Shown: positions 11,121-23,610 of the stretch, piece after piece
How the letters are laid out: the number at the start of each line of letters is the position of its first letter
Numbering within the stretch: position 1 is the stretch's first letter
Source: Gigantopelta aegis
Lineage: Eukaryota > Mollusca > Gastropoda > Neomphalida > Peltospiridae
DNA length: 64,000 nucleotides
NCBI RefSeq assembly: GCF_016097555.1
Contig: NC_054703.1
Coordinates: 20,586,776 to 20,650,775 of the forward strand
Reading direction: 5' to 3'
Notes under the pieces: model-generated
Database searches by the model: none
Told to the model about the DNA's origin: nothing
What the model saw: the letters and a program-made list of their open reading frames with translations, nothing else
Position numbers and translations under genes: made by a program

Positions 11121-11261
11121 GTGTGTGCATGCCCCCCCCCCCCCCCACCACCACCACTCTGGGTGGGTGGGGGGGGGGGGGGGGGGGGGCGTTGGGGCCC
11201 CCCCCCCCCCACCACCACCACTCTGGGTGGGTGGGGGGGGTGGGGGGTGGCATGCACACAC
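11121..11261. repeat. GC-rich palindrome with poly-C and poly-G arms
   Basis: GTGTGTGCATGC at the left and its complement at the right enclose poly-C, CCACCACCACTCT blocks and poly-G runs. The block is present twice here but once in unit 2 (24549-24610). It could form a hairpin or G-quadruplex. Open frames through it are not genes. Confidence 0.8.
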
Positions 11262-11388
11262 ATACTTTTCTTGATGCAGTAGCAGCATAGATGGTTTATT
11301 TATATTTATATACGTGTGTTCACCCCCACCCCCACCCCCACGCCATCCCCATTGTTGGCACCTTCCTACGCAACTGTTGTTGGAGTTT

Positions 11389-11575
11389 CGGTAAAGAATT
11401 AGCTCAGTCGGTAAGGCACTCGCCTCAGATACTTGTGTCGTAGGATCGACCCACCTCGGTGGAGGTATTATCTCGTTGGATTTTCCCCCATCCCAACCTG
11501 TACGCCTCGACTGGTATATCAAAGGCCGTGTTAATCTGTACTGCTGGGGTAGTACTTAATGGTTGTTCAGCCAAA
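11389..11575 (+). mobile_element. tRNA-derived SINE head, tail-to-tail partner (unit 1)
   Basis: Box A (TTAGCTCAGTCGGTAAGG) and box B (AGGATCGACCCACC) of a tRNA-like promoter are clear, followed by a shortened body. It meets the minus-strand SINE at 11576 tail to tail. Confidence 0.75.
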
Positions 11576-11885
11576 AAAAGAACTTTGTTTAACGACACCA
11601 CTAGAGCACTGATTTATTAATCATCGTCTATTTTATGTCAAATATTTGGTAATTTAGACATATATTGTTAGAGATGAAACCCGATACATTTTCCAATTAG
11701 TAGCTAGGGATCTTTTATATGCACCATCCCACAGACAGGATAGCACATACCACAGCCTTTGGTATACCTGTCGTGATGCACTGGCTGGAGTAAGAAATAG
11801 CCCAGTGGGTCCACCGACAGGGATCGATACCAAACTGACCGCGCATCAAGCGAGCTCTTTACCACTGGGCTACGTCCCACCCCCT
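11576..11885 (-). mobile_element. tRNA-derived SINE (unit 1)
   Basis: On the minus strand: tRNA-like head GTAGCCCAGTGGTAAAGAGC, GGATCGATCCC-like box B, core with GTGCATATAAAAGATCCC, and the CATTAGAGCAC-type tail region. Orthologous within the array to 3463 and 24945. Confidence 0.8.
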
Positions 11886-12450
11886 TGCTGTTCAGTAATG
11901 ACAACTCGCCCGGAATTAAGTGAAAATGTAGATTGGGCTCAGAGTTTGCCATATGTAAAAGGTAATAGGTTAACAATTATTAAAACATTTATGATATCAG
12001 ATTGATTATTCAATTGACTACAAATCTAATAAGCAGGGCCCGATTATGCTTTAGGTAAGGGGGGTTTCCGAAACAATATGTAAATGTTTATAATTTGAAA
12101 TTATAAATTTTACATGGACATCAATTTAGATCTACGTGGTGGGGTGGGTTTTTTAGCCGGGGGGGGGGGGGGTTCAACTGGACCCCCACCCCCACCCCAC
12201 CCCTATAATCCGCGCCTGATAAGAACACTGAGGCACACACACAGAAGGAAGGAAATGTTTATTTAACCACGCACTCAACACATTTTATTTACGGTTATAT
12301 TGACATATGGTTACGACCACACATATATTGAGAGAGGAAACCCGCTGTCGTCACTGCATGGGCTACTCTTTTCGATTAGCAGCAAGAGTTATTTTATATA
12401 CACCATCCCGACAGGATAGTACATGCCACGGCCTTTGTTATACCAGTTAT
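11886..12450. repeat. Unit 1 repeat tract with SINE 3' half
   Basis: It contains the GGGTTTCCGAAACAATATG tract, poly-G and poly-C runs, and from about 12245 the 3' half of a minus-strand SINE (AACGACGCACTCAACAC-type). The tract is shared with units 0, 2 and 3. Confidence 0.7.
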
Positions 12451-13075
12451 TGGAGTGGTTCGTGCTGTATCTAATCGATTTATTTTATTTTTTTGCTTAT
12501 GCGAAAATCTGGGTTCGTTTATTAAAACAAAAGAAAAAAGAAGAACAAATAGAATAAAAGCAAATTCCTTCCAACCTCCCCTGTTCCTCCCTCATATAAA
12601 CACCTGTTATCACCCGCCCTTCTCACCGCCCTCTACAAAACTGCCTCGAGCTATTGATAAAGTACACATAATTAATCGTAGTCCGCATATCATCGTAGTC
12701 CGAGCAACAGGTCAGAATAGCTTTCTCGTTACCGTTTCCTTTGTGATAAACCCGGTTGTTCTTTGGTATGTTTCTTCAGTTTATCAGAGCAATTTTCCGC
12801 GTTTTATATTTATAAATTACAGATAGAAAATGTTTCTTGAGGGTCACATAAATCACTAACGTGTACGCATTGCCTAATTTTGTCTACAAACAAATTTATT
12901 CTCAGCAAATATGTTAGTCTGACTCTTTAGTATCTCATTATCTGTTAGACGAAACAGCACACGGGATTGGACTGTGTTTATCGTGACAGCCCGGTCTCTT
13001 CTGTGAAAGTCTGACAATTGCTGTTCTTTTTCGTTGCCATTTGTAATGCTTTCTGCGTTATACTTTTTAATCAGA
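12451..13075. other. Unit 1 right flank before the 7.1-kb insertion
   Basis: Matches 25716-26340 and 29086-29690. The open frame at 12455-12826 is not maintained well in the other units and was not accepted as a gene. Confidence 0.6.
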
Positions 13076-13092
13076 TTAGTCCAGTCAAATTA

Positions 13093-14096
13093 GCTCCAAA
13101 AAGTGGTCAACCCACAAGTAATTGCAACAGAATTGATTTCAATGTTTTTTAAATCTGAAATGCCTCATCTACAACATATTAAAAATAGCAAGGCGTAGTT
13201 GAGGGGGAAAATGCATAAAATTGTATGTATATGATCCATAGGAGAAATATTGGTGTGTGTGTTTCATTAGAGGGTAGGGATACATTTTCCACCATAACCA
13301 TCTTATTAATTGATATATTTTCTTAAATTATCTATCATCTTAAAGATAACAGACTGTGTTTTTTTGTAGAATATAATTTAGTAAAAAAAAATAATCTATG
13401 ACGTCACAATCTCGCCACAATTATCTTCCCTTCGGCAAATCCACAATTTCTCATATCTTTACATTGAAAATGTTTGTCCTAAAACTATTATTTGGAAAAA
13501 GTATGAACTAAAAGTGATTTAAATTGTAATAATATGCATGAATAAGTTATTTTAGATCTATTGATGGTATGTTGTTTGTTATGCGGATGATTTATATATT
13601 GTTTTGTGAACTTTTAAATTTGAACATTGTAAACATACACTTTTTAAAATCATTGTCAATTGTTTTCTGTGTGTATCTGTTATTGCGTTGTCCCTCTTTG
13701 TGCATTTGTGTAATCTGTAATATAATATGCAAGGCCGTTTTAACAGTTTTTGACCTTTCTGATAGCTTCTTATCTTTTGATTTGTACTAATAACCGCTTT
13801 TTCGTACTTGACCGAAGTTGCACTTCGCAAGGATCTTTTTGCGCTGAGGACTAGTCTACTACATTACACACATCATGCTAAACACTGCATACACATATTA
13901 CTTCCATAAATACAACGACACTGGAAGCCGCCATCTACTACACTTAATATAGAGGTGACTGTATACCCGACGGCCGTGCACATAGACTCGGCTAATGAGG
14001 GCTGGCTATCTACACGGCGATCGTATTTAGGGGGAAATCCCAATGTAAGGCCATCACACCCCATCGAAACTTTCCCGCTTGGTTTGGGATCACTGT

Positions 14097-14154
<58 letters not shown>

Positions 14155-14350
14155 CAACAGACGAAAACACATTCCATAGTTTGCACGTGCATCGCGCAGT
14201 TGTCCCGTACACGTGCGTGGGGTGTCATTCTCAATTTTGAACATTATTTCTGTCAATCGTTTTCATTATGTTGATCATACAGTTGTTATTGTTTTGTTTT
14301 TAGTCATTTTTATTGTTTGAATTTGCGATTTACTGATAAAAAAAACGTCA
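13093..14350. other. Left interior of the 7.1-kb insertion
   Basis: AT-rich, with a (TA)n run at 14100-14150. No gene was recognised; the small frames at 13569-13830 and 13873-14256 have no family resemblance and cross low-complexity DNA. Confidence 0.4.
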
Positions 14351-14549
14351 ACTTTCAAATTTCACTTCTGACCCCAATCGTCCTTCAAGATCTTTGGTGG
14401 TCATAAAACTTACTGTAATACTGAACTACCGGTTGTAATGTTTGCCCAATTAATTCATTATTATCATATAACCATTGCCCACAGCTAATATACCTTACAA
14501 TTTTGGCAATTGTAAATTCTTATTAGAGTTCCCCTACTTTTTTTAATAG

Positions 14550-14553
<4 letters not shown>
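14326..14553 (-). mobile_element. Tc1/mariner-like element end
   Basis: The minus strand begins TATACTATTAAAAAAAG then GTAGGGGAACTC. Copies occur at 15228-15424 and 54595-54809; the latter keeps the terminal ACTCTTCAAAAAACG, close to the end of the Tc1 element at 50196. No transposase is attached. Confidence 0.55.
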
Positions 14554-14602
<49 letters not shown>

Positions 14603-15227
14603 TTGTCAGATCACTGTAATTTCGGTCTATTCATTGCTACTTTTAGTGTATTTAACATGTCACTGTCACTGCATTGTTAAAAGTTTATTCACGGTTACCT
14701 TCAGTGTATTTAATACGTCACTGTCACTATATTTTTTAGTTTGTTCATGGCTACTTCCAGTGTATTTGATACGTCACTGTATTATTAGGTTTATTCGCGG
14801 CTACTTTCAGTCTGTTTGTTATGTCATTGTCACTTTATTTTTTAATTTATTCATGGTTATTTTTAGTCCATTTCATGTACCGTTCACCGTAGTCGACTTC
14901 ACTGTCTGTTGAAATCGGAGAATTGGAACCACTCGTACAGCGTCATTCTCCGCAAATGACGGAACATTCCATATCTGTGCATCGTTTTGTGTCGCATGTT
15001 AACTTAAAACACCTACATCAAATTATCTCAAGCAGCTTTCCAGGCAATGGTGGCATAGCTGTTTTTGGTGAATACTGTGTGTTTCTCCATGTCTGTGGAT
15101 CTAACTCAGCATCATGATCATCTACGCTAATCCACTGTCGATATTGCAATAACACCCGCTTGCTGTGACAGGCTACAGCATTTGATTTGGAGGCACGGTT
15201 TGAACACAGATAATTTCTGAAATTGTT
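14352..15227 (+). repeat. Tandem duplication, first copy
   Basis: This 0.88-kb segment is repeated directly at 15228-16434. It starts with a Tc1-like element end (about 14352-14553), then a (TG)n run, then four and a half imperfect 50-56-bp repeats at 14624-14880 containing TACTTTCAGTGTATTT-like cores, and then unique sequence. Confidence 0.8.
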
Positions 15228-16434
<1,207 letters not shown>

Positions 16435-17000
16435 TTCTGCGTTAGCTGTATAAGTCATACTTAACTGCAATGTCTTTGCTTAAATCTTCTTTCAGAAAGT
16501 ATGCAACTAAAGTTTTGTAATTATAGTGGACAAAAATGTTTTTGAGGACTTCTCCCTTTTCAATACAAACAAGCTTTCATGTTTTATCACAAACTGTAAA
16601 CTATTAAAAGAAGTGAGCGACATATATTTTGCCCAAGCACCATCTTCATTTTCTAGATATCCCACTCTTTGGTTTATATTGTTAGTCTAAAAGTATAGCT
16701 TAATTTAATAGCAGCATAGCAGTACAAGACGATAAGAAGGTCTGTGTCTTCACTAATAATTGACCAGCTGCATGCATGCTCCAGCTGCTTTGTAAATCAC
16801 CTACCAGCATCACCGCCATGCATTGTTGAACATTGGTTATCATGGGAGGAAAATCCAGCCCAAAAGCTATCACGTCTCCGTAGAACGTGATGACCTATCT
16901 TGAACATGAAGCATACTCCTAGGTTGTCTTTTTCCAGATCTTGCATCTTGTGAGTAAGACAGAACTGACAGCCGCCTTCTTCAAAATAGTTCCTTTTCCT
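16435..17000. other. Unassigned interior of the 7.1-kb insertion
   Basis: No gene was recognised. The minus-strand frame at 16797-17003 resembles no known family. Confidence 0.35.
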
Positions 17001-17013
17001 CATCTACCCTCAG

Positions 17014-17309
17014 CCCCTGCGCGTGCTGTAACCTCACCGTGGTGCAGGGGTGTAACATTTTCTTTGAGAATGGCCAATACAGCACAAAATTGAAGTTTTG
17101 AGTAAAATTCAGTATCCGTAAAATTCTGTGATATTTGTGTTTTTGCACAGTTCTTTACACTGTTCTTTACACTGTTTTTGTTTAAACTTTGAATTTTTAT
17201 ATTGATGTTGATCATCACTTTATTTATTTGCATTACCATAGTTTGACACCCAATAGCCGATGTATTTTTCGTACTGGGGTGTCATTAAACATTCATTCAT
17301 TCATTCATT
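17014..17309 (+). mobile_element. ATTC-tailed retroposon, copy A
   Basis: It starts with the hairpin-forming CCCCTGCGCGTGCTG and GTGGTGCAGGGG, has an AT-rich body, the conserved CCCAATAGCCGATGTATTTT 3' part, and an (ATTC)n tail. The fixed 5' end across copies suggests a SINE rather than random LINE truncation. A short frame PARAVTSPWCRG... reads across the 5' part in several copies, so descent from a LINE 3' end is possible. Confidence 0.8.
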
Positions 17310-17312
17310 TAG

Positions 17313-17692
17313 ATATTTTTGTTTCTAAATCGGTTTCTTCCTTTAAATTCGTGTTAATTAAGTCATTAATCTTTTCAGTTGAAACACTTTTAAAGCTATA
17401 TAATGATTGGTAAAAACGCCTCTGTTCGTTTAATATTTCGCCTGTTGAAGTAATAGTTCCTGTAGGTGTCTCTAATTTAAAATTGTCTTTGAAACAAAAT
17501 TTCTAGTTTCTAAACTATAGAAATATGAACTTGGCTTGTCGCCTAATTGATACGACAATGTCCTTGACCTTATATAGGCGCCTTCTGTTTTCTTATCTCG
17601 AATAGATTCTAATTTCCGTTGTGTGTCTTGCAGTTCATCAAAAATATTTTCATTTATGTTCTGAAAATTAGTATTTATTTCTTTTTGAATAT
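17313..17692 (-). pseudogene. LINE ORF2 fragment, L1/Tx1-like
   Basis: On the minus strand two frames joined by one frameshift give peptides typical of the linker between endonuclease and reverse transcriptase in L1/Tx1-type LINEs. The first holds KTEGAYIRSR, GDKPSSYFYSLETRN and KTI; the second holds GEILNEQRRFYQSLYS. The catalytic reverse-transcriptase core is absent. It is a non-functional remnant. Confidence 0.7.
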
Positions 17693-17704
17693 TAGATATT
17701 TTTG

Positions 17705-18000
17705 CCCCTGCGCGTGCTGTAACCTCACCGTGGTGCAGGGGTGTAACATTCTCTTTGAGAATGGCCAATACAGCACAAAATTGAAGTTTTGAGTAAAATT
17801 CAGTATCCGTAAAATTCTATGATATTTGTGTTTTTGCACAGTTTTTTACACTGTTCTTTACACTGTTTTTGTTTAAACCTTGAATTTTTATATTGATGTT
17901 GATCATCACTTTATTTATTTGCATTACCATAGTTTGACACCCAATAGCCGATGTATTTTTCGTGCTGGGGTGTCGTTAAACATTAATTCATTCATTCATT
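17705..18000 (+). mobile_element. ATTC-tailed retroposon, copy B
   Basis: Nearly identical to the copy at 17014, including the hairpin 5' end and ATTC tail. Its left flank is the inner short repeat and its right flank is the outer one. Confidence 0.8.
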
Positions 18001-18012
18001 CATCTACCCTCA

Positions 18013-19490
18013 CGTCTTCTACTTGGGCATATATTTCGATATCTACGTTTGAAATGTCAACTGTGGAATCAGCTATGGTTTCATCTTCAATACTTTGAGG
18101 ACTGCACTCGTCACCCAATTCAGTATAGGGCAATGTAATTTTTTTAAACGTTCGAGAGACAAGCAAATCTTGTATGCCAATATCTAGAATAAATTGTATT
18201 TTTACTGTCTTTCCTCTTGGATTGGCAGTAATAAATGCATACACTTTCTGTATAATCTGCTGCAGACCCAAACCACTCATTATATGGACAATGCAGCCAA
18301 TACAACTCATTTCTGTATGTAACCCTCCCAATCACAAGACAATAGAGCAGAGGGGACTTGTTGAAGGTTCATTATTGATGCTAGTGTTTGCTTCCCACTA
18401 CAATGGCTGATCAAAGGTTAATACTGATGTTGATCCCTATCGCCAGGAATGATCAGATACAAAGACCATCGTTGAGTAAATACATGAAGGATTGCCAGCA
18501 TTCATGTCGATCGTCGGTACAAAAGTCACAGATGACTTCCTTGAGTATAAACCATTCTGGTACATCTGCGTACGTCCCTACATTCTTGGCATGTGTGTAA
18601 CCCGAGTGACCAATTCATCTAAGACAAGATATGATCTACTGGTGTACGATGCTTCAGTTTATCAAATTTCATAGTTGACATGCTATTTGACGTTGGCTTA
18701 CAAGTACGAAGGTATTTCAGTTTTCTCCAAGTGTTATTAATTCATTTACAGACACAAGGCTTCGTCATCCGGATCTAACACCTGTTATTATTCCAATTCT
18801 GTCGAAGGTGTACTTTCCATCAAGTGTACATGAATTCTGGTTTGCAACACACTGTACAAAGCTGCCAGACACAAAACCAAGTATACCAGTTCCTTGGGAG
18901 GCAGAAGCGCTAGTTTCAAGGCTATTGAGTATATCGATAAAACATTTGGACCCAAATTAATGGTGAAGTTGACTGACAAATCAAATCAGTAAAGGAGCTG
19001 AATGTAAAAGAGGACGAGATACCTATAGTATTGCTCGACCAACAGACAAATCTTTCAGTTGAGAATCCTTTTCACGGAATATATGCTTTTGAGAAGCACA
19101 CGTAAATTTTGTGTAGATATTTACTATAATAAATAATAAATACCCGGTGCTATATCCACTGTGTAAGGAAACAAAATAAAATTTCAAGAATGTGAAGGCA
19201 AGGTTTAATATTATAATAAAATTAGATTAAATGGTGAAAAGTGTAAGTTGTGAAATCAAATAAAAATGAAAATGGAACAAGCCGAGGTAAGTAGAATTAT
19301 ATACAGAATAAAAATATTTCCAGAAATTAAAATGAAAAAGAAACGAGTCAAAAAAATAAGTCAATGACCCAAAATTAACACTAACAAGACGTGCGTCAAA
19401 GCCACAAAACAAATTTGTCTGACAAAATATACACAAATATAAATAATCTATGTTTACACATTTGCAATATTATATTATTGATAGCTATTA

Positions 19491-19495
<5 letters not shown>
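18013..19495. other. Interior with decayed frames, unrecognised
   Basis: Short frames on both strands look protein-like, for example plus-strand peptides with TPVIIPILSKVYFPSSVHEF around 18770-18830 and a minus-strand acidic frame at 17996-18331. They are broken by stops. They may be remains of a transposase from the surrounding element, but no motif supports a name. Confidence 0.35.
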
Positions 19496-19544
<49 letters not shown>

Positions 19545-20193
19545 AATCGTAATTTTGTCTCTAGCGAATACATTGTTAGCAAATACACTATTTGCAATGG
19601 ATCCATATGGGCTTCCATAGTTAAAAAAAATGTGAACGAGCAACTTTATAATATTTCTTTAAACAGCAGAACAAAATTGCGTTATTTGTAATATTTTTTA
19701 TTAAATATTTGCTATCAGTACACAATTGTTGATGTCCGAGTTGAATAATTGGATCGATTATTCAGAATTATCATAAATCGAACATTTTAGAATGTAAACA
19801 GAACGCAGTGACGACGCAAACGAATTTGAAAGCATGTGCCATGAAACTTTATTTTTTGATGTAAAATAAACACATTTAGACGTAATTTATCACAATGGAA
19901 TTTTAAATTCTCAACAAAAGCTTTCAGAAGATGTAACATAGTAAAATAATCTTTTATAGTACTGAAAGTGTCAACAATTTAATGTGAAGGACAAAACGTT
20001 ATTATCTCCCTTGATGTGTACGAAGCCCCACGACGTCATATTTTAAATATACTTTCGGGACAAAGTTTGGTCGCAAAATTAAGCATGTTCCCCCACCGAT
20101 ATTTTCAGATACTTTTTATATGTTGTTTCTAAACACTTTCTGAGTAATTTCTCGTAAAAATTGTTACTGTTGCGATTAGTTGCGGGTCAAACC
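19496..20193. other. Right interior of the 7.1-kb insertion
   Basis: (TA)n at about 19496-19540, then AT-rich sequence with no gene seen. Confidence 0.4.
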
Positions 20194-20334
20194 TTAATTT
20201 GACTGGACTAAATGTACATATTTCACGCTAACAAACGTTTTTTAACTCAATATAATTTAAATAATAAATAGGCACCATTTTCATTATATAGCAACGTATT
20301 TTATTATTGTTATTTATTATTATTATTATTATTA

Positions 20335-20365
<31 letters not shown>

Positions 20366-20517
20366 ATGTTTAAAGAAAGTAAGAAAAGAAAGGGGAAAAG
20401 ATGTAAACAATGAATATTTCACGTAAGAATAAGATATTAGAACGTGTTAAATAGAACGTGGGTCCGTTTCTTATTTTGGATTCCAGTCATTTTCTGTGAG
20501 TATTTGAGCGAGATATA

Positions 20518-20900
20518 TAACGGCCTCAGTGGTGTAGTGGTTATATATTAACAGGGAACTTTTCTTCAGTATCGTGCAACAATTCACTATGTATAATAGT
20601 AACTTATGATTAACATTAGTTGCTAATCAGTTTTCCAGTGACTAAACTGTCGCTAATCAATATTTTCAAAAATAAAATGTTCTCTGATTGCACTATCGGA
20701 CTTAAGGCTGATAGGAACTGGGTTCGCATTCCAGTCGTTTCATTGACGTATTGGATAGATGTAAGGCCACTACACCAAGTTATCTCTAACTAACCATTAA
20801 CCCGCTGAGATAGATGAAATGTGTGCCAAGGACTGCGTACTAGAACTTTAATTGGGTATAACAGGCCCGTGGGTACAGAGAGGCGAGGGCGTGGGGGTGA
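20518..20900 (+). mobile_element. Interrupted tRNA-derived SINE (unit 1/2 junction)
   Basis: The head GGCCTCAGTGGTGTAGTGG starts a SINE whose continuation (AACTGGGTTCGCATTCCAG) appears only after an inserted stretch starting TATATTAACAGGG. The same interruption is found at 26583 and 31376, so it predates the duplications. A complete relative without the insert lies at 56738-57010. Confidence 0.65.
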
Positions 20901-20939
20901 GGGCTGTGCCCCACACTCAGTGATGAAAATGTATGGGTT

Positions 20940-21480
20940 ATGTTTTCCTACTCTATGATGCTATGACTCCCCGCCACACCACACCGCAACACAACACAAT
21001 AAAAAACACACACACATACACCTGATATCGTTCTTATGGGCCTGTATAAACAAGATGTCAAAATGAAAAAGATAGGTGTGAAACAAGAATGATGATCATA
21101 TATCGGTTAATCAATTAAGCAAGTGTATTTGCACCATTTATGTTTTCTTTCTATCTATTTTGATTCAATTTGAAATTTAAAACCTTCATTCACAGATGCA
21201 CTGCATAGCACCACTTGTAAAGTCTGAACGGACATTAAACGTAACTGTCTGCAGGGTGTATTGGTTCATTATAAACACAAACAAAACACAAATATCAGTA
21301 GTTCTTATTAATGAAGAGGTAAAAAAAAAACTTGCAGAAAAGACAGAGCATGTGTAGAGTCATAGCGAAAGGTGAAATTTCTTGTCACGTTATTCAAGTC
21401 TTTATATTTGGTTCATTTATTCATTTACTAGTACTGTTTTAGTACTTCTTTTTATACTTTAATTTTGATGTTCATTACAG
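20940..21480 (+). repeat. 5' flank of zinc-finger array unit 2
   Basis: Carries the CACCTGATATCG start, the TTGATTCAATTTGAAATT segment, the GTATTGGTTCATTATAAAC segment and the acceptor TGATGTTCATTACAG. It is the most complete copy of the 5' flank and probably includes intron sequence; no first exon was identified. Confidence 0.7.
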
Positions 21481-21566
21481 GGTGGTATCAGAGAGGCTCC
21501 CAACGAAACAAAAGACCGTGAAGCTGATCAACTACATGTACGAAGGTCCACTGTCTTGAATGCAAC

Positions 21567-22907
21567 ATGTCAAACAGTGATGATCTATGTGTCGAACGTG
21601 AGGTCTCGGCAAAACATTGTGAAAACAACCCAGATCATTCTTGTGAAAAACCTTTCCAATGTGGGATGTGCTTAAAGTGTTTCCCTTACAAGTCTTACAT
21701 TAAGCAGCATATGAGGATCCACATTGGAGAACGACCATATCAGTGTGAGGTGTGTAGAAAGTGTTTTGTTTGGAATACTTCCTTAAGACAGCACATGTTG
21801 ATTCACACTGGAGTGAAGAATTTCAAATGTGAGGTGTGTGCAAAACGTTTCTCATATCCTTCTAGCTTGAAAGCTCATATGTTGATTCACACGGGAGTGA
21901 AGAATTTCAAATGTGAGGTGTGTGCAAAATATTTCTCTCAGCGTTCCACCTTGAAAACTCATATGTTGTTTCACAGTGCCGTTAAACCTTTTAAATGTGA
22001 GGTCTGTGCAAAATGTTTCTCTCGGAGTTCCCAAGTGAAAACACATATGCTCAGTCACACTGGAGTTAGCCCTTTCAAATGTGACTTCTGTTCAAAATAT
22101 TTCTCTTGCAATTCTGGTTTCAAACAGCATATGTTGATTCACATTGGAGTTAGGCCTTTAAAATGTGAGGTGTGTGCAAAGTGTTTTTCACTAAAATCTC
22201 ACTTGAAACAGCATATGTTGATTCACACTGGTGTTAAGTCTTTTAAGTGTGAGGTGTGTGCAAAATGTTTCCCACAAAATGATAACTTGAAAAGACATAT
22301 GTTCATTCACACTGGTGATATGCGTTTTAAGTGTGATGTGTGTGCAGAATGTTTCTCAACAAATTCTCATTTGAAAAGACATGTGTTGATTCACATTGGT
22401 GTTACGCCTTTTTAGTGTCAGATGTGTGGAAAACGTTTTTCTTTGAGGTACGACTTGAAAGAACATATGCTAGTTCACATTCGTGGTATTTGCAAAACGT
22501 TTCTCTAATAAGAAAAACTTGAATAAATATGTTTTAATTCACACTGGTGTTAAGCCTTTTAACTGCGATGTATGTGCAAAATGTTTCTTATTGAGGTCAC
22601 ATTTGAAACAAGATATGTTAATTCACACTGACATCAAGTCTTTTAAATGCGAGGTTTCTGCAAAATGTTTCAAACTAAGTTCCAACTTGAAAGTACACAT
22701 GCTAGTTCACAATGGTGTTAAACCTTTTAGTTGTGAGATGTGTGCAAAATGTTTCTCATCGAAGTCATACTTGGACAAGCATACGTTGGTTCATTATGAT
22801 TTAAGCCTTTCACATGTGAGGTATGTGCAAAATGTCTCTTATGGAATTGGCAATTGAAACGGCATATGTTGATTCACACTGACGTGCAGAAAATCGAGGG
22901 GGAGTAG
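21567..22907 (+). pseudogene. C2H2 zinc-finger gene, stop after nine fingers (unit 2)
   Basis: The start context and first 282 codons match the paralogues, giving nine fingers with all zinc ligands intact. A TAG at 22413-22415 falls just before finger 10. Beyond it the reading frame breaks near 22480-22505 and again near 22795, before the usual QKIEGE-type end at 22907. Three ligand changes (H to Y, H to D, C to S) are all downstream of the stop. Either the gene is a pseudogene, or a nine-finger truncated protein is still made; the intact first half fits the second view. Confidence 0.75.
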
Positions 22908-23610
22908 TTAATATCTTCACGAACTTAGATTATAGTCATTCACACTGGTAAAGGAGCATTATTGCAAGAAAGAAGCATTCTTTGTCAGAAAGATTCCTAT
23001 TCGAAGTTCTTATATCAGTATAGACATTTCAAAATAGAACAACTGCATGACCAGAATTCTTTTTAAAAAACCCAAATATACACCCACCCCCCCCCCCCCC
23101 CCCAAAAAAAAACACCAAAAAAACACAGCATTATCCCCCATAAGCGGATATAAGTGAGTTATATATATATAAAAAATAAAAAAAAATAAAAAAAATTCCA
23201 TAAGATTTATTCAAGTTAATCATAAAATTTTAAATGTTGAAAACTAACCATAACTTAGTGTTGTATGAAGGTTCCTAAGACATGTTAGCTGTTATTTCCA
23301 AACAGGTATCACACCCCTGTTTGCAAGTGACTAAATTGTACAATGGTGTATTAACGCAAGTGTAATTTCCTTTAACCAGTTTGATTTCATAATTTTGTTA
23401 TTATAAGGCTGAGCCATACATCTCCAGTTTCCTTGTTTTTAAAGAAAAACCTTCCTTGTTTTTAAGGTCAATGTATAATAAGCTAATGTTACAAATTATT
23501 CAATATCATATATTCTAGATTTTGTTTGGTAAAACAGATTCTAATATTCTAAATTATATCTGAAGGTACTTGGTTCTCTCATAACACTGTATGGTATTTT
23601 TTCTTAGAAC
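22908..23610 (+). other. 3' flank of unit 2, empty site for the long-TIR element
   Basis: Matches 8792-10020 but lacks the 533-bp insertion: a single TGTTGTATG is present near 23258. It contains a poly-C run at about 23084-23103. Confidence 0.7.

Larger units (their letters stand above)
17001..18012. mobile_element. Nested repeat block: two retroposons around a LINE piece
   Basis: The order is CATCTACCCTCA (17001-17012), retroposon (17014-17309), TTAGATATTTTTG (17309-17321), LINE fragment, TTAGATATTTTTG (17692-17704), retroposon (17705-18000), CATCTACCCTCA (18001-18012). Outer and inner short repeats each match exactly. The order is mirror-symmetric, but both retroposons point the same way. 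Confidence 0.85.

Noticed and set aside
11094..11522. 142-codon minus-strand open frame
   Set aside because: It runs through poly-C/poly-G and SINE sequence; the protein is mostly glycine and proline from low-complexity DNA.
14634..14912. 92-codon frame present in both halves of the tandem duplication (also 15861-16139)
   Set aside because: It reads imperfect 50-56-bp repeats and is copied only because the DNA is duplicated; no family resemblance.
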